From: Syntrophaceae bacterium UBA6087
GTDB taxonomy: Bacteria; Desulfobacterota; Desulfomonilia; UBA1062
Direction of reading: 5' to 3'
NCBI GenBank assembly: GCA_002448235.1
Contig: DIXF01000018.1
Span: 124,001-188,000 of the forward strand
Length of the DNA: 64,000 bases
Shown here: positions 33,825 through 41,932 of the stretch, one piece after another
Position numbering within the stretch: position 1 is the stretch's first letter
How the letters are laid out: each line of letters begins with the position of its first letter
Program-made: the position numbers and the translations under genes
The notes under the pieces: model-generated
Seen by the model: the letters and a program-made list of their open reading frames with translations, nothing else
Databases searched by the model: none
Told to the model about the DNA's origin: nothing

Positions 33825-35354
33825 GGCCAGCAGCCGGCTGCTCTTTCCCCTGTCGCCCGAGCTGCCGCGGGCGATTTCAAGCGCACGGATCAGCTCGGTC
33901 CTGGTATCCCTCGGATCGATAATCTTATCGATGAGGTTCAGGCCCGCCGCTTCCCAGGGCTCGGCCTTGCGCATCATCTCCTGCATGAAGGCATCCTTCA
34001 TGGTCTGAGCATCGGGATTATCCGCGAAATTCTGCCCGAACGCCGCATTGATGGCCACATCCGCCGCCATAAACGAGATATCCGCCGTGGGCCAGGCAAG
34101 GATGGTGTCGGAAAGCCTGCCCCCTGCCATGTTGTGATGGGCCATCCCGTACGATTTGCGGACGATGAGGCTCACCACCGGCACGGTCGTCAACTGGAGC
34201 GCCTTGATCATGGACATAATCTTCAAAGGCATCTTCCTCTCCTCCGCTGCCCTCCCAACGAGGAAACCCGGCGTGTCGTGGATAAAGATCATGGGGATGT
34301 TGAACGAGTCGCACAGGCAGATGAAGGCGATGGCCTTGTCGCATGCACCCGGCCCCATGGCGCCCGCGGTTACGAGGGGATTGTTCGCCAGGATGCCGAC
34401 GCTGAAGCCGTCCAGGCGCCCGAAACAGGTGATGAGGCTGCCGTCGTAGTAGGGCTTGAGCTCCAGGATGCTGTCCCGGTCGAAGACGAGGTTCAGCACA
34501 TTGTGCATGTCGTAGAGCTTTTTGGGGTCTTCGGGCACTGCCTCGAAGATCGATTCGATCTTTATCCCGGCGGGGTCGTCGCAGGGCTTCACGGGCGGAA
34601 GCTCCCGGGCGTTAGACGGCAGATAGCCCAAGAGCCGGCGAATGAGCCAGAGGCATTCCTCCTCGTTTTCGGCAAAGAGATCCACCTGCCCGGTGATATG
34701 GGCATGGAGCTCCCAGCCTCCCAGTTCCTGGTCGGTAGAGTTCTCGCCGATGGCGACTTCGATGATCCGGGGTGAGGTGACCGCCATGACCGAGCCTTTG
34801 ACCTGGATTACCACGTCCGAGATCGACGCTTCCCAGGTGGGGCCGCCGTAGCATTCGCCCATGATGGACACGATGAACGGCACCTCGCGGTTGTGCGCGT
34901 CCACGGCCTCCATGGCCTTCATGATGCCTGTGGCCCCCATGGTATCCGGGATGCGGGCGCCTCCTCCGTCACCGAGATGGATGCAGGGGAAGCCCTTGGT
35001 CGCGGCATACACGAGGTTCTTGATCGCCTTGGAAACGCCTATGCGGCCTCCCGCGCCGGACATGACCGTAACATCGTCCCCGGAGACGTATACAACGCGG
35101 TTGTCGATCATCCCGTACCCGCACACCTTCCCGTCCGCAGGCGTTTTTGCATAGGCCTCCGGGAGGTCGCTGTGGGCGAGTATGCCGTGCTCGTCGAAGC
35201 TCCCGGCATCAAGGAGAAGATCGATCCGTTCCCGCACGGTGAGCCTTCCCTTGCCGTGCTGCTTCTTTATCCTTTTCTCGCCGCCCATGAGCTTGTTCTT
35301 TTCGATGCGGGAGGAGAGCTCTCCTAACTTGAATGGATCGCGGGTTTCCGTCAT
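33804..35354 (-). CDS. acyl-CoA carboxylase carboxyltransferase (beta) subunit
   Basis: Carboxyltransferase of the propionyl-/acetyl-CoA carboxylase family, 516 residues. Acyl-CoA site GGGARIPDTMGATG (about residues 126-139), carboxybiotin site NNPLVTAGAMGPGACDKAIAFI (about 326-347), and the DTPGFLVGRAAE segment are seen. Its start overlaps the stop of the biotin carboxylase subunit (ATGA), so both are coupled. Alternatively the carboxyltransferase of a decarboxylase, but no membrane beta subunit is near. The 3' end overlaps the TetR gene. Confidence 0.9.
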   Translation of the reverse strand: MTETRDPFKLGELSSRIEKNKLMGGEKRIKKQHGKGRLTVRERIDLLLDAGSFDEHGILAHSDLPEAYAKTPADGKVCGYGMIDNRVVYVSGDDVTVMSGAGGRIGVSKAIKNLVYAATKGFPCIHLGDGGGARIPDTMGATGIMKAMEAVDAHNREVPFIVSIMGECYGGPTWEASISDVVIQVKGSVMAVTSPRIIEVAIGENSTDQELGGWELHAHITGQVDLFAENEEECLWLIRRLLGYLPSNARELPPVKPCDDPAGIKIESIFEAVPEDPKKLYDMHNVLNLVFDRDSILELKPYYDGSLITCFGRLDGFSVGILANNPLVTAGAMGPGACDKAIAFICLCDSFNIPMIFIHDTPGFLVGRAAEERKMPLKIMSMIKALQLTTVPVVSLIVRKSYGMAHHNMAGGRLSDTILAWPTADISFMAADVAINAAFGQNFADNPDAQTMKDAFMQEMMRKAEPWEAAGLNLIDKIIDPRDTRTELIRALEIARGSSGDRGKSSRLLASWPRMV

Positions 35355-37315
35355 ACGTCATTCTCCACATCGATCTCGATGAGCAAGGATCCCATTTTCA
35401 CAAAATCGCCCGTTTTTACGAATACTTCCTTCACCAGTCCTTCCCGGTCGGCCTGGATGATGTTCTCCATCTTCATGGACTCGATCACCAGAAGGTCCTG
35501 GCCCTTGTTCACTTTTTCACCCGGCTGCACCTTCACCGACGCGACCTTGCCGTCCATGGGCGCTTCCCTTGTCCCCTTGCGGTGGAGGAACTCCATGGTT
35601 TCGAAGCGCGAGAGGTGTTTCAGCTGATGATGCCCGAGGTTAATGCCGTGGAGGAAAACCGTTTCGCCGTCATCGGCGTAAGAGAATCTCTGCCGACGGC
35701 CGTTGACAACGATGACTATTGAGTCCGCGCCTTTTTCCGCCAGGAAAACATCGAAGGTATCTGTGCCGACCGCTATCTCGAACCTCTCTGCATCCTTTTT
35801 GCGGTATGCCGCAGAGTATTCGGCGCCGTTCAGCAAAAACCCGGCATATTTCATCCGGCGATACGCCCCCTGCCACCCAAGCTCGCGGTGGCCTTCCTCA
35901 TACCCGTCGAAACGCGCCGCGATCGCAGCCGAGACGAGCAGGCAGGTGTCTTCCTGTGTCAGGGAGGGTTTCAGTACGTCAGCCCCGGCCTTGGCAAAAA
36001 AGTCCGTCCTGATCTCACCCTTCACATATGGCTCGCCAGACAGGAGGCGGGAGAGAAAATCGATATTGGTAGCCACGCCAAGGGCCGCGGTTTCCCTCAA
36101 AGCCCTGCTCATCTTCCGGATCGCATTGCTTCGGGAGTCTGCGTGCACGATGACCTTTGCCATGAGCGGGTCGAAATCGATGGTGAGGCGTGACGACGGG
36201 TCGACCCCGCTGTCGGTCCTCGCCCCTGGAGTTTCTTTCCACACGTGGAGCGTTCCTGCGGAAGGGAAAAACTCGTTGTCCGGGTCTTCGGCATAGATCC
36301 GGCACTCGATGGCATGGCCGTTCATCGAAAGGCTTTCCTGATCTATACCGATCGGCTCACCCTCCGCAATGGCGATCTGCATCGCCACGAGGTCGAGGCC
36401 TGTCACCGCCTCGGTCACCGGGTGCTCGACCTGGAGCCTCGTGTTCATCTCCAGAAAATAGAACGCCCCGTCCTCCGCCAGGACGAATTCCACGGTGCCG
36501 GCATTGGAATACTCAGCTGCCCCGGCTATTGTCACAGCCGCATCTCCCATACTCTTCCGCAGTTCTGCCGTCACGGCCGGCGAAGGAGATTCTTCGAGGA
36601 GCTTCTGGTGTCTTCGCTGAACCGAGCACTCCCGCTCGAAGAGATGGACGATGTTGCCGTGCGCATCGCCCATGACCTGGAATTCGATATGGCGCACCGA
36701 AGGAAGATATTTCTCAATGAGCAGATTGTCGTTGCCGTAGGCTGCAAGGGACTTTTTCCGCGCAGATTCAAGCGTCCTCTCAAGCTCTTCAGGCCCTTCG
36801 ACCAGGAAGATGCCGATCCCGCCCCCGCCTTCGGAGGCCTTTATGAGAACCGGGTAGCCGATCCGAGCCACCCGCCCGGCCAGCCCGGTTGCCGGCTCAT
36901 TGGTTATGCGGAAGCCCGGAATCACGGGCACGCCGATCTCTCCGCACAGCTCCCGGGCAGCAATCTTCGAGCCCATCAGGGTAATCGACTCGGGAGAGGG
37001 ACCTATGAAAATGATGTTTTCATCCCTGCAGCGCAGAGCGAAGTCAGGATTCTCCGACAGAAGGCCGTAACCGGGATGGATCGCATCCGAGGAGGTCTCA
37101 ATGGCCGCCCGGATGATCCCTTCCTGGTCCAGGTAGGTTTCGATGCCGGAGCTGCCGATGCATACGGCTTCGTCTGCCGTCTTTACGAACAGCGCCCGGC
37201 TGTCGATCTCCGAGTACACGGCAACGGAAAGGATACCCAGCTCCCGGCACGTCCGCATCACCCTGCAGGCAATCTCTCCGCGGTTCGCGATCAAGAGCTT
37301 ATGGATTTTCTTCAT
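35351..37315 (-). CDS. acyl-CoA carboxylase biotin carboxylase (alpha) subunit with BCCP
   Basis: A 654-residue alpha subunit: N-terminal biotin carboxylase ATP-grasp (starting MKKIHKLLIANRGEIACR, with GYGLLSENPDFA and the glycine-rich KASEGGGGIG loop near residue 155), a carboxylase-specific middle region, and a C-terminal biotinyl domain with the biotinylated Lys in ESMKMEN. Start chosen at 37315; an ATG five residues upstream exists without a better ribosome site. Acts with the beta subunit to carboxylate a short acyl-CoA using ATP and bicarbonate. Confidence 0.92.
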   Translation of the reverse strand: MKKIHKLLIANRGEIACRVMRTCRELGILSVAVYSEIDSRALFVKTADEAVCIGSSGIETYLDQEGIIRAAIETSSDAIHPGYGLLSENPDFALRCRDENIIFIGPSPESITLMGSKIAARELCGEIGVPVIPGFRITNEPATGLAGRVARIGYPVLIKASEGGGGIGIFLVEGPEELERTLESARKKSLAAYGNDNLLIEKYLPSVRHIEFQVMGDAHGNIVHLFERECSVQRRHQKLLEESPSPAVTAELRKSMGDAAVTIAGAAEYSNAGTVEFVLAEDGAFYFLEMNTRLQVEHPVTEAVTGLDLVAMQIAIAEGEPIGIDQESLSMNGHAIECRIYAEDPDNEFFPSAGTLHVWKETPGARTDSGVDPSSRLTIDFDPLMAKVIVHADSRSNAIRKMSRALRETAALGVATNIDFLSRLLSGEPYVKGEIRTDFFAKAGADVLKPSLTQEDTCLLVSAAIAARFDGYEEGHRELGWQGAYRRMKYAGFLLNGAEYSAAYRKKDAERFEIAVGTDTFDVFLAEKGADSIVIVVNGRRQRFSYADDGETVFLHGINLGHHQLKHLSRFETMEFLHRKGTREAPMDGKVASVKVQPGEKVNKGQDLLVIESMKMENIIQADREGLVKEVFVKTGDFVKMGSLLIEIDVENDV

Positions 37316-37416
37316 GCCCGGCACCCACACCTGAATCGATTTTTTAAAAATATTCTATGATTCAGGAAGTATATCTAAAAACCTCTATTCTGCATATATC
37401 TAATCTCCGTAAAAAC

Positions 37417-37428
37417 CGGCACGTGCCG
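37417..37428. promoter_or_regulatory. perfect palindrome between the 3-hydroxyacyl-CoA dehydrogenase and carboxylase genes
   Basis: CGGCACGTGCCG, a 12-bp perfect palindrome about 100 bp upstream of the carboxylase alpha start and 34 bp after the stop of the dehydrogenase gene. It may be an operator or, being close to a stop, a weak terminator stem; no U-tract on the minus strand. Confidence 0.35.
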
Positions 37429-37461
37429 TGCAGGCTGCTCGGTATGCTCCTCGTCCTCAAC

Positions 37462-38385
37462 TCATTCCTTCTTGCCGGCCCCGCCGGTCAGGAAATCCGG
37501 GTGTGCATATGCAGGGTTCGGATAGGTATAGAAACCCTTTCTCGTCTTGGCCCCCAGCTCGCCCTTGTCCACGTACTTTTTGAGAAGGTCCGCATTCGCC
37601 TGGGCCTGCGCATCCTTGCCTTTTTTGGCCCAGTAGTCGGTGATGGTCCATACGGTTTTCAGCCCTATCTGGTCCATGATGCCGAACGGCCCCATAGGCA
37701 TGAGCGTCACGCCCATCCATGCCCGGTCGATATCCGTGTAGCTCGCCACATCGCGGGTCGCCAGGGTCATTGCCGTGAAGAAGAGGTTCGAGATCATGGC
37801 GTTGAACACGTAGCCGTTGTTCTCCCGGTGGAGCATAATGGCAACCTGCCCGATCTTTACGGCAAAGTCGTAGACGAGCTGGGTTATTTCAGGGTCGGTG
37901 CCGGGATGAGGCATGACATCCACGACATTGGTGGTACGGACATCGTGAAAATGCAGCGCCACGAGCTTCTCCGGCCTGCCGGTCGATGAAGCGAACTTCG
38001 AAGGCATGAGCAGCGAGGTGTTGGTGGTGAAGATTGTCCGCTCCGGGCAGAGCTCGTTGAACCGGGCAAACACCTTTGACTTGATCTCCGGGTTCTCAGG
38101 GACCGACTCACTGACGATATCCGCATCCCGTGCAGCTTCCTCCGGGTCGGAGGTCGCAGAGATCCTTTTCATGATTTCTCCCAACTGCTCGGGAGTGATC
38201 CTGCCCATGGCGGCAAACCACTGCGAGCCGAGCTTTTCCATGCGCTTGACGGAATCCTTGAGGATATCGTCGGAGAGGTCGTACATCACGACTTCATACC
38301 CGTGCATGGCGCATACAAATCCGATCTGCTGGCCCATGGTGCCTGCCCCCAGAATAAGAACTTTCTTAATGTCTTTGATCTTCAT
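37462..38385 (-). CDS. 3-hydroxyacyl-CoA dehydrogenase
   Basis: NAD-dependent oxidation of 3-hydroxyacyl-CoA, 307 residues. Rossmann motif LGAGTMGQQIGF (about 12-23), the catalytic His in HFHDVRTTNVVDV (about 144-156) and the RENNGYVFNAM dimerisation helix follow the family. Like 3-hydroxybutyryl-CoA dehydrogenase it lacks a hydratase domain. Good ribosome site (AAAGGAAAACCAT). The SDR gene lies 69 bp upstream on the same strand and the carboxylase genes follow downstream. Confidence 0.9.
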   Translation of the reverse strand: MKIKDIKKVLILGAGTMGQQIGFVCAMHGYEVVMYDLSDDILKDSVKRMEKLGSQWFAAMGRITPEQLGEIMKRISATSDPEEAARDADIVSESVPENPEIKSKVFARFNELCPERTIFTTNTSLLMPSKFASSTGRPEKLVALHFHDVRTTNVVDVMPHPGTDPEITQLVYDFAVKIGQVAIMLHRENNGYVFNAMISNLFFTAMTLATRDVASYTDIDRAWMGVTLMPMGPFGIMDQIGLKTVWTITDYWAKKGKDAQAQANADLLKKYVDKGELGAKTRKGFYTYPNPAYAHPDFLTGGAGKKE

Positions 38386-38454
38386 ATGGTTTTCCTTTCA
38401 CCCCTTGAGAAGAGTAGATCAACACTTTCCGAAATTTGTGCATCGGTTATTTCA

Positions 38455-39219
38455 TTAAGCAAGTGCACCGCCGTCCACGACAAAGCTTGCACCGGTCGTG
38501 AAGGATGCGGCATCCGATACGAGGTAGAGCACCACTCCCGCGATCTCCCTGGGCTCGGCATGCCTGGCCATGGGGATCATCTTGACCGCTATGTCGTGCA
38601 CTGCGTCGTTCTGCATGATAGCCTTGGAGAAGTGGGTGTCGACAAGGCCGGGCAGCAGGGCATTGACCCGGATGTTCTTCCCGGCGAGCTCCTTGGCAAA
38701 GGCCATGGTCATGGAGATCATCGCCGCCTTGGTGATGGAGTACACGCCCTGGAACAGGGCAGGTTTCACGCCGTTTACAGAAGACACGTTCACGACCGAG
38801 CCCCCGCCTGATATCTCCATGAGTCCGGCTGCGTGCTGGATGAGGAAGAACGGGCCTTTGAGGTTCACGTCGAAGGTCTTGTTCCATATCCCCTCGTCGG
38901 CACCCAGCATGTCGCCGAAGTACGGGTTCGTAGCAGCGTTATTAATAAGGATATCGAGCTTGCCGAAGTTTTCTTTGATCCGGTCCATGAGGTCCTCGAT
39001 CTGCTTCAAGTCGCCCACATTGCATGCCATAACCGAAGCTTTGCCGCCGCGCGAGGCTATTGCATCGGCTACGCCTTTCAAGGCATCGGCTTTCCTGCTC
39101 ACGAGGATGCAATGGGCTCCGTAATCGGCCAGAGTAAGGGCAATCGCTTCGCCAATCCCTCTACTCGCGCCGGTTACCAGAGCGATCTTCCCGTTGAGTG
39201 AAAAATCAATTTTTGTCAT
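38455..39219 (-). CDS. short-chain dehydrogenase/reductase (3-oxoacyl reductase-like)
   Basis: A 254-residue classical SDR: TGASRGIG cofactor loop (16-23), NNAAT motif (93-97), Ser147, and catalytic Tyr160/Lys164 in YSITK. The FVVDGG C-terminus is common in 3-oxoacyl-ACP/CoA reductases and 3-hydroxybutyrate dehydrogenases. Strong ribosome site (AAAGGAG). First gene of the minus-strand catabolic run that continues with the 3-hydroxyacyl-CoA dehydrogenase and carboxylase genes. An ACTAGTATAAA box sits just upstream of the start. Confidence 0.9.
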   Translation of the reverse strand: MTKIDFSLNGKIALVTGASRGIGEAIALTLADYGAHCILVSRKADALKGVADAIASRGGKASVMACNVGDLKQIEDLMDRIKENFGKLDILINNAATNPYFGDMLGADEGIWNKTFDVNLKGPFFLIQHAAGLMEISGGGSVVNVSSVNGVKPALFQGVYSITKAAMISMTMAFAKELAGKNIRVNALLPGLVDTHFSKAIMQNDAVHDIAVKMIPMARHAEPREIAGVVLYLVSDAASFTTGASFVVDGGALA

Positions 39220-39230
39220 TGGCTACTCCT

Positions 39231-39241
39231 TTTATACTAGT
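39231..39241 (-). promoter_or_regulatory. ACTAGTATAAA box before the SDR gene
   Basis: The same 11-bp word as at 4467-4477 (HMG-CoA reductase upstream region, other strand) and 54782-54792 (before Ku). It lies 12 bp before the SDR start codon, overlapping where the ribosome site begins, so it is more likely an operator or translational element than a -10. Confidence 0.4.
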
Positions 39242-39329
39242 TGGTTGCATCTGTGACTGCTTTCTTTAATGATCCCGATCCCTGAATCTTCCTTTTGCGC
39301 CTTCATTTTTCATACTCTGACCCCGGAAG

Positions 39330-39347
39330 ACAAGGTATATTCCTTGT
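39330..39347. promoter_or_regulatory. operator-like inverted repeat ACAAGG-N6-CCTTGT
   Basis: Perfect 6-bp arms with 6-bp AT-rich spacer, midway between the divergent SDR operon and TetR gene. Size and symmetry suit a TetR-type repressor. Confidence 0.45.
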
Positions 39348-39414
39348 GACGCTCCACTTTATTGCCCTATTGTTTATACATTCTCCGGTATAAATATATT
39401 TTTTCATAGTCTTT

Positions 39415-39431
39415 GTCAATTACTACTTGAC
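39415..39431. promoter_or_regulatory. inverted repeat GTCAA-N7-TTGAC overlapping the tetR promoter
   Basis: The right arm is part of the -35 hexamer of the promoter at 39427. A repressor bound here would block RNA polymerase, the usual plan for TetR autoregulation. Confidence 0.45.
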
Positions 39432-39455
39432 TTTATCATAGTTGGAGTGTATAAT
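39427..39455 (+). promoter_or_regulatory. sigma-70 promoter of the TetR/4-hydroxybutyryl-CoA dehydratase operon
   Basis: TTGACT, 17-bp spacer, TATAAT (39450-39455). Predicted start near 39462, leaving a leader of about 117 nt before the TetR gene. The remaining part of the 359-bp gap 39220-39578 shows no gene. Confidence 0.7.
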
Positions 39456-39578
39456 AAGGGCTATGAAAATAAGTGATGCTCTGAAAACCATATCCGAAAC
39501 CGTGTCGTTGCTTTTATTTCTTGACTGTGAATACCTTCCCGCTAGGAAAATAATACAAAAAACCAATGGGGAGGGAAT

Positions 39579-40265
39579 ATGACCAAGACAAATCCGAAGG
39601 CCGAGAGAAGAGAGCGGATCATCGAGAGCGCATTGAAGATCTTTGCCGAAAAAGGCTTCCAGGACGCGACCATCTCCGAGATCAGCAAGGCTGCCGGTGT
39701 ATCCGATGCAACCGTATACGAATATTTCAACTCCAAGGAAGAGCTCCTGTTCACGATCCCGGAAGACATCACCGAGGAATCTATCAGAGAAACCGAGAAG
39801 GTCCTCCCCTACCTGCGCGGAGCCGAGTCCAAGCTGAGGGCCATTGTTCAGAGCTACATCACCACCTATGAGAAGAACCCGGAATACGCCAATCTCATCA
39901 TGCTCCACCTCAAGGCCAACCGGAACTTTATCAAGTCAAAGGCTTACGAAGTGGTCCGTGATGCGGCCCGCATGCTGCTTGCCTGCATCAATGAAGGAAT
40001 CGGGGACGGAACCTTCAAGAAGGAAACCGACCCCTATCTCGTCCGATCCATGATCCTCGGCACCATCGAGCACCTCTACACCCGAAAGCATCTCCAGGGC
40101 GCGCCGGACAACATGAGGGAGCAGGTCGACCCCATCGTCGATCTGGTACTCGATGGCATACGGGTATTGAAACAACCGAAGGGCATATCTCTTCACCTGC
40201 ATCTTACCGGCGACGTACAGGCGCCGGATCAAAACGTGACAATCACGGAGGAAGAAAAAACATGA
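39579..40265 (+). CDS. TetR/AcrR-family regulator
   Basis: A 228-residue TetR repressor with the helix-turn-helix ATISEISKAAGVSDATVYEYFNSKEEL (about residues 30-56), a pattern common among regulators of fatty-acid or aromatic acyl-CoA genes (FadR/PsrA-like). Its stop overlaps the start of the 4-hydroxybutyryl-CoA dehydratase gene by 4 bp, so regulator and enzyme are made from one message, a sign that it regulates this operon and possibly the divergent SDR operon. Good ribosome site (GGGGAGGG). Confidence 0.9.
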   Translation: MTKTNPKAERRERIIESALKIFAEKGFQDATISEISKAAGVSDATVYEYFNSKEELLFTIPEDITEESIRETEKVLPYLRGAESKLRAIVQSYITTYEKNPEYANLIMLHLKANRNFIKSKAYEVVRDAARMLLACINEGIGDGTFKKETDPYLVRSMILGTIEHLYTRKHLQGAPDNMREQVDPIVDLVLDGIRVLKQPKGISLHLHLTGDVQAPDQNVTITEEEKT

Positions 40266-41815
40266 CTATTCAGGCCGCACAAAAACCAGGCAGCGCCGAA
40301 AAACCATCGGAGACCACGGATAGTATGAGGACGAGGGAACAGTATATCGAAGGACTGCGCAAGATGCGCAGGAATCTCTACTACAACGGGTCGCTCATCG
40401 ACCGCGACGACGAGCTGCAGATGCCGACCTTAAACGTCATGGGGGTCACCTTCGATGCAGTGAGAGACCCTGAACTGAAAGATCTCTGCACGGCTACTTC
40501 CCACCTGACCGGGCAGACGATCAACCGTTTCTGCCATATCCACCAGAACACGTGCGATCTCCACAAAAAGCAGGACATGACCCGGGCCCTGTGCCGCAAA
40601 GTGGGTTTCTGCATCCAGCGCTGCATGGGCATCGACTCCATCAATGCCGTCAATGCGGTCTCGTTCGAGGCGGACAAGCTGAACAACGGCAGAACCGAGT
40701 ATCACAAGAATTTCCTCAAATGGCTCGAAAACTTCCAGAGAAAAGACCTCGTCGGCGCCTGCGCACAGACCGACGTGAAAGGCGAGCGCCTGAAGAGGCC
40801 CATCGAGCAGACCGACCCGGATATGTACCTGCACGTCGTAGAGAAGAGGAGCGACGGCATCGTTGTCCGGGGGTGCAAGCTCCACATCTCGGAGGCATCC
40901 ATAGCCGACGAGATCATCGTGATCCCCACCAGGGCCCTTGGCCCCGACGAGAAGGAGTATGCCGTTGCGTTCGCCGTTCCGGCAGACCATGAGGGCGTCA
41001 AGCAGGTGCTTTCCATCCATAACTACCGGAAGCGCACACACTATCACAAAGGCTTTGTCGGAGGTTACACCGACTCATACATCATCTTCGACGATGTGTT
41101 CGTCCCCTGGGACCGGGTCTTCCTGTGCGGAGAGAACGACCACGGCGGCGTATGCGCCCTGCTGTTCGCCCTTTTCCATCGCCACAGCTACTCGGGCTGC
41201 AAGCCCGCCATCGGCGACATCCTCACCGGCATGGCGTCCCTGGCAGCGAAACACAACGGCGTGCGCAAGACCGGCCATGTCCGGGAGATGCTCTCCGAGT
41301 TCATCAAGATCACCGAACTGGGCTATGCTGCCGGGTATACCGCATCGGCTTTCGGCAAGCCCGAGGTGTACATCCCCGGGTTCGGACCTGTCCCCTACGG
41401 TCCGGGAAGCTGCATCCCCAATTCGATCTATGCCAACGTGGGAAGGTGCCTCACCGGCGAGGCAGTGTTCGAAGAGCAGGAGATGCTCTGCAGCATCGCG
41501 GGCGGTTTGCCTGCAACGTTCCCGAACGAGGGAGACCTCACCAACCCCGAGCTCAAGCCCCTGCTGGAAAAATACCTCAACCGCAATCCCAATGTCCCGA
41601 TAGAAGACCAGATCAAGTTCTGGATGCTCTACATCGATTTTTCCTGCTCCGGCTTCACCGGACCCATGAACTATGGAAACTACCACGGCGGCGGCTCCCC
41701 CATCATGGAGCAGATCGCCATTACCTCGCAGTACGACATCAAGCTGCGCGAAAACCTCGTGAACAGCATTGCAGGGGTTGAAGAGCTGAAGCCCGGCAAT
41801 CTTACAACATTGTAA
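40262..41815 (+). CDS. 4-hydroxybutyryl-CoA dehydratase / vinylacetyl-CoA isomerase-like
   Basis: A 517-residue FAD and [4Fe-4S] enzyme that dehydrates 4-hydroxybutyryl-CoA to crotonyl-CoA through a ketyl radical. The four cluster ligands of the clostridial enzyme are all present in place: Cys117 and Cys121 (CIQRC), His306 and Cys313 (HRHSYSGC). The FAD segments RTHYHKGFVGGYTDSYI and the GNYHGGGSPIMEQ end are also seen. The oxygen-sensitive cluster implies an anaerobe. Paralogues act on other 4-hydroxyacyl-CoAs, so the exact substrate is open. Coupled to the TetR gene upstream, followed by a terminator. Confidence 0.9.
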   Translation: MTIQAAQKPGSAEKPSETTDSMRTREQYIEGLRKMRRNLYYNGSLIDRDDELQMPTLNVMGVTFDAVRDPELKDLCTATSHLTGQTINRFCHIHQNTCDLHKKQDMTRALCRKVGFCIQRCMGIDSINAVNAVSFEADKLNNGRTEYHKNFLKWLENFQRKDLVGACAQTDVKGERLKRPIEQTDPDMYLHVVEKRSDGIVVRGCKLHISEASIADEIIVIPTRALGPDEKEYAVAFAVPADHEGVKQVLSIHNYRKRTHYHKGFVGGYTDSYIIFDDVFVPWDRVFLCGENDHGGVCALLFALFHRHSYSGCKPAIGDILTGMASLAAKHNGVRKTGHVREMLSEFIKITELGYAAGYTASAFGKPEVYIPGFGPVPYGPGSCIPNSIYANVGRCLTGEAVFEEQEMLCSIAGGLPATFPNEGDLTNPELKPLLEKYLNRNPNVPIEDQIKFWMLYIDFSCSGFTGPMNYGNYHGGGSPIMEQIAITSQYDIKLRENLVNSIAGVEELKPGNLTTL

Positions 41816-41835
41816 TACTGTTCATAGCTTAATGC

Positions 41836-41869
41836 CGGGTACGCCCTCATAAGGCGTACCCGATTTTTT
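41836..41869 (+). terminator. intrinsic terminator
   Basis: Perfect 10-bp stem CGGGTACGCC / GGCGTACCCG (41836-41845, 41853-41862) and a run of six T residues, 20 bp after the dehydratase stop codon. Confidence 0.88.
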
Positions 41870-41932
41870 CAGAGTCGGGCATCTTCTTCAAAGGGAACCC
41901 TTATGCGTTCCTGACAGGAAGCTTACATAGCG

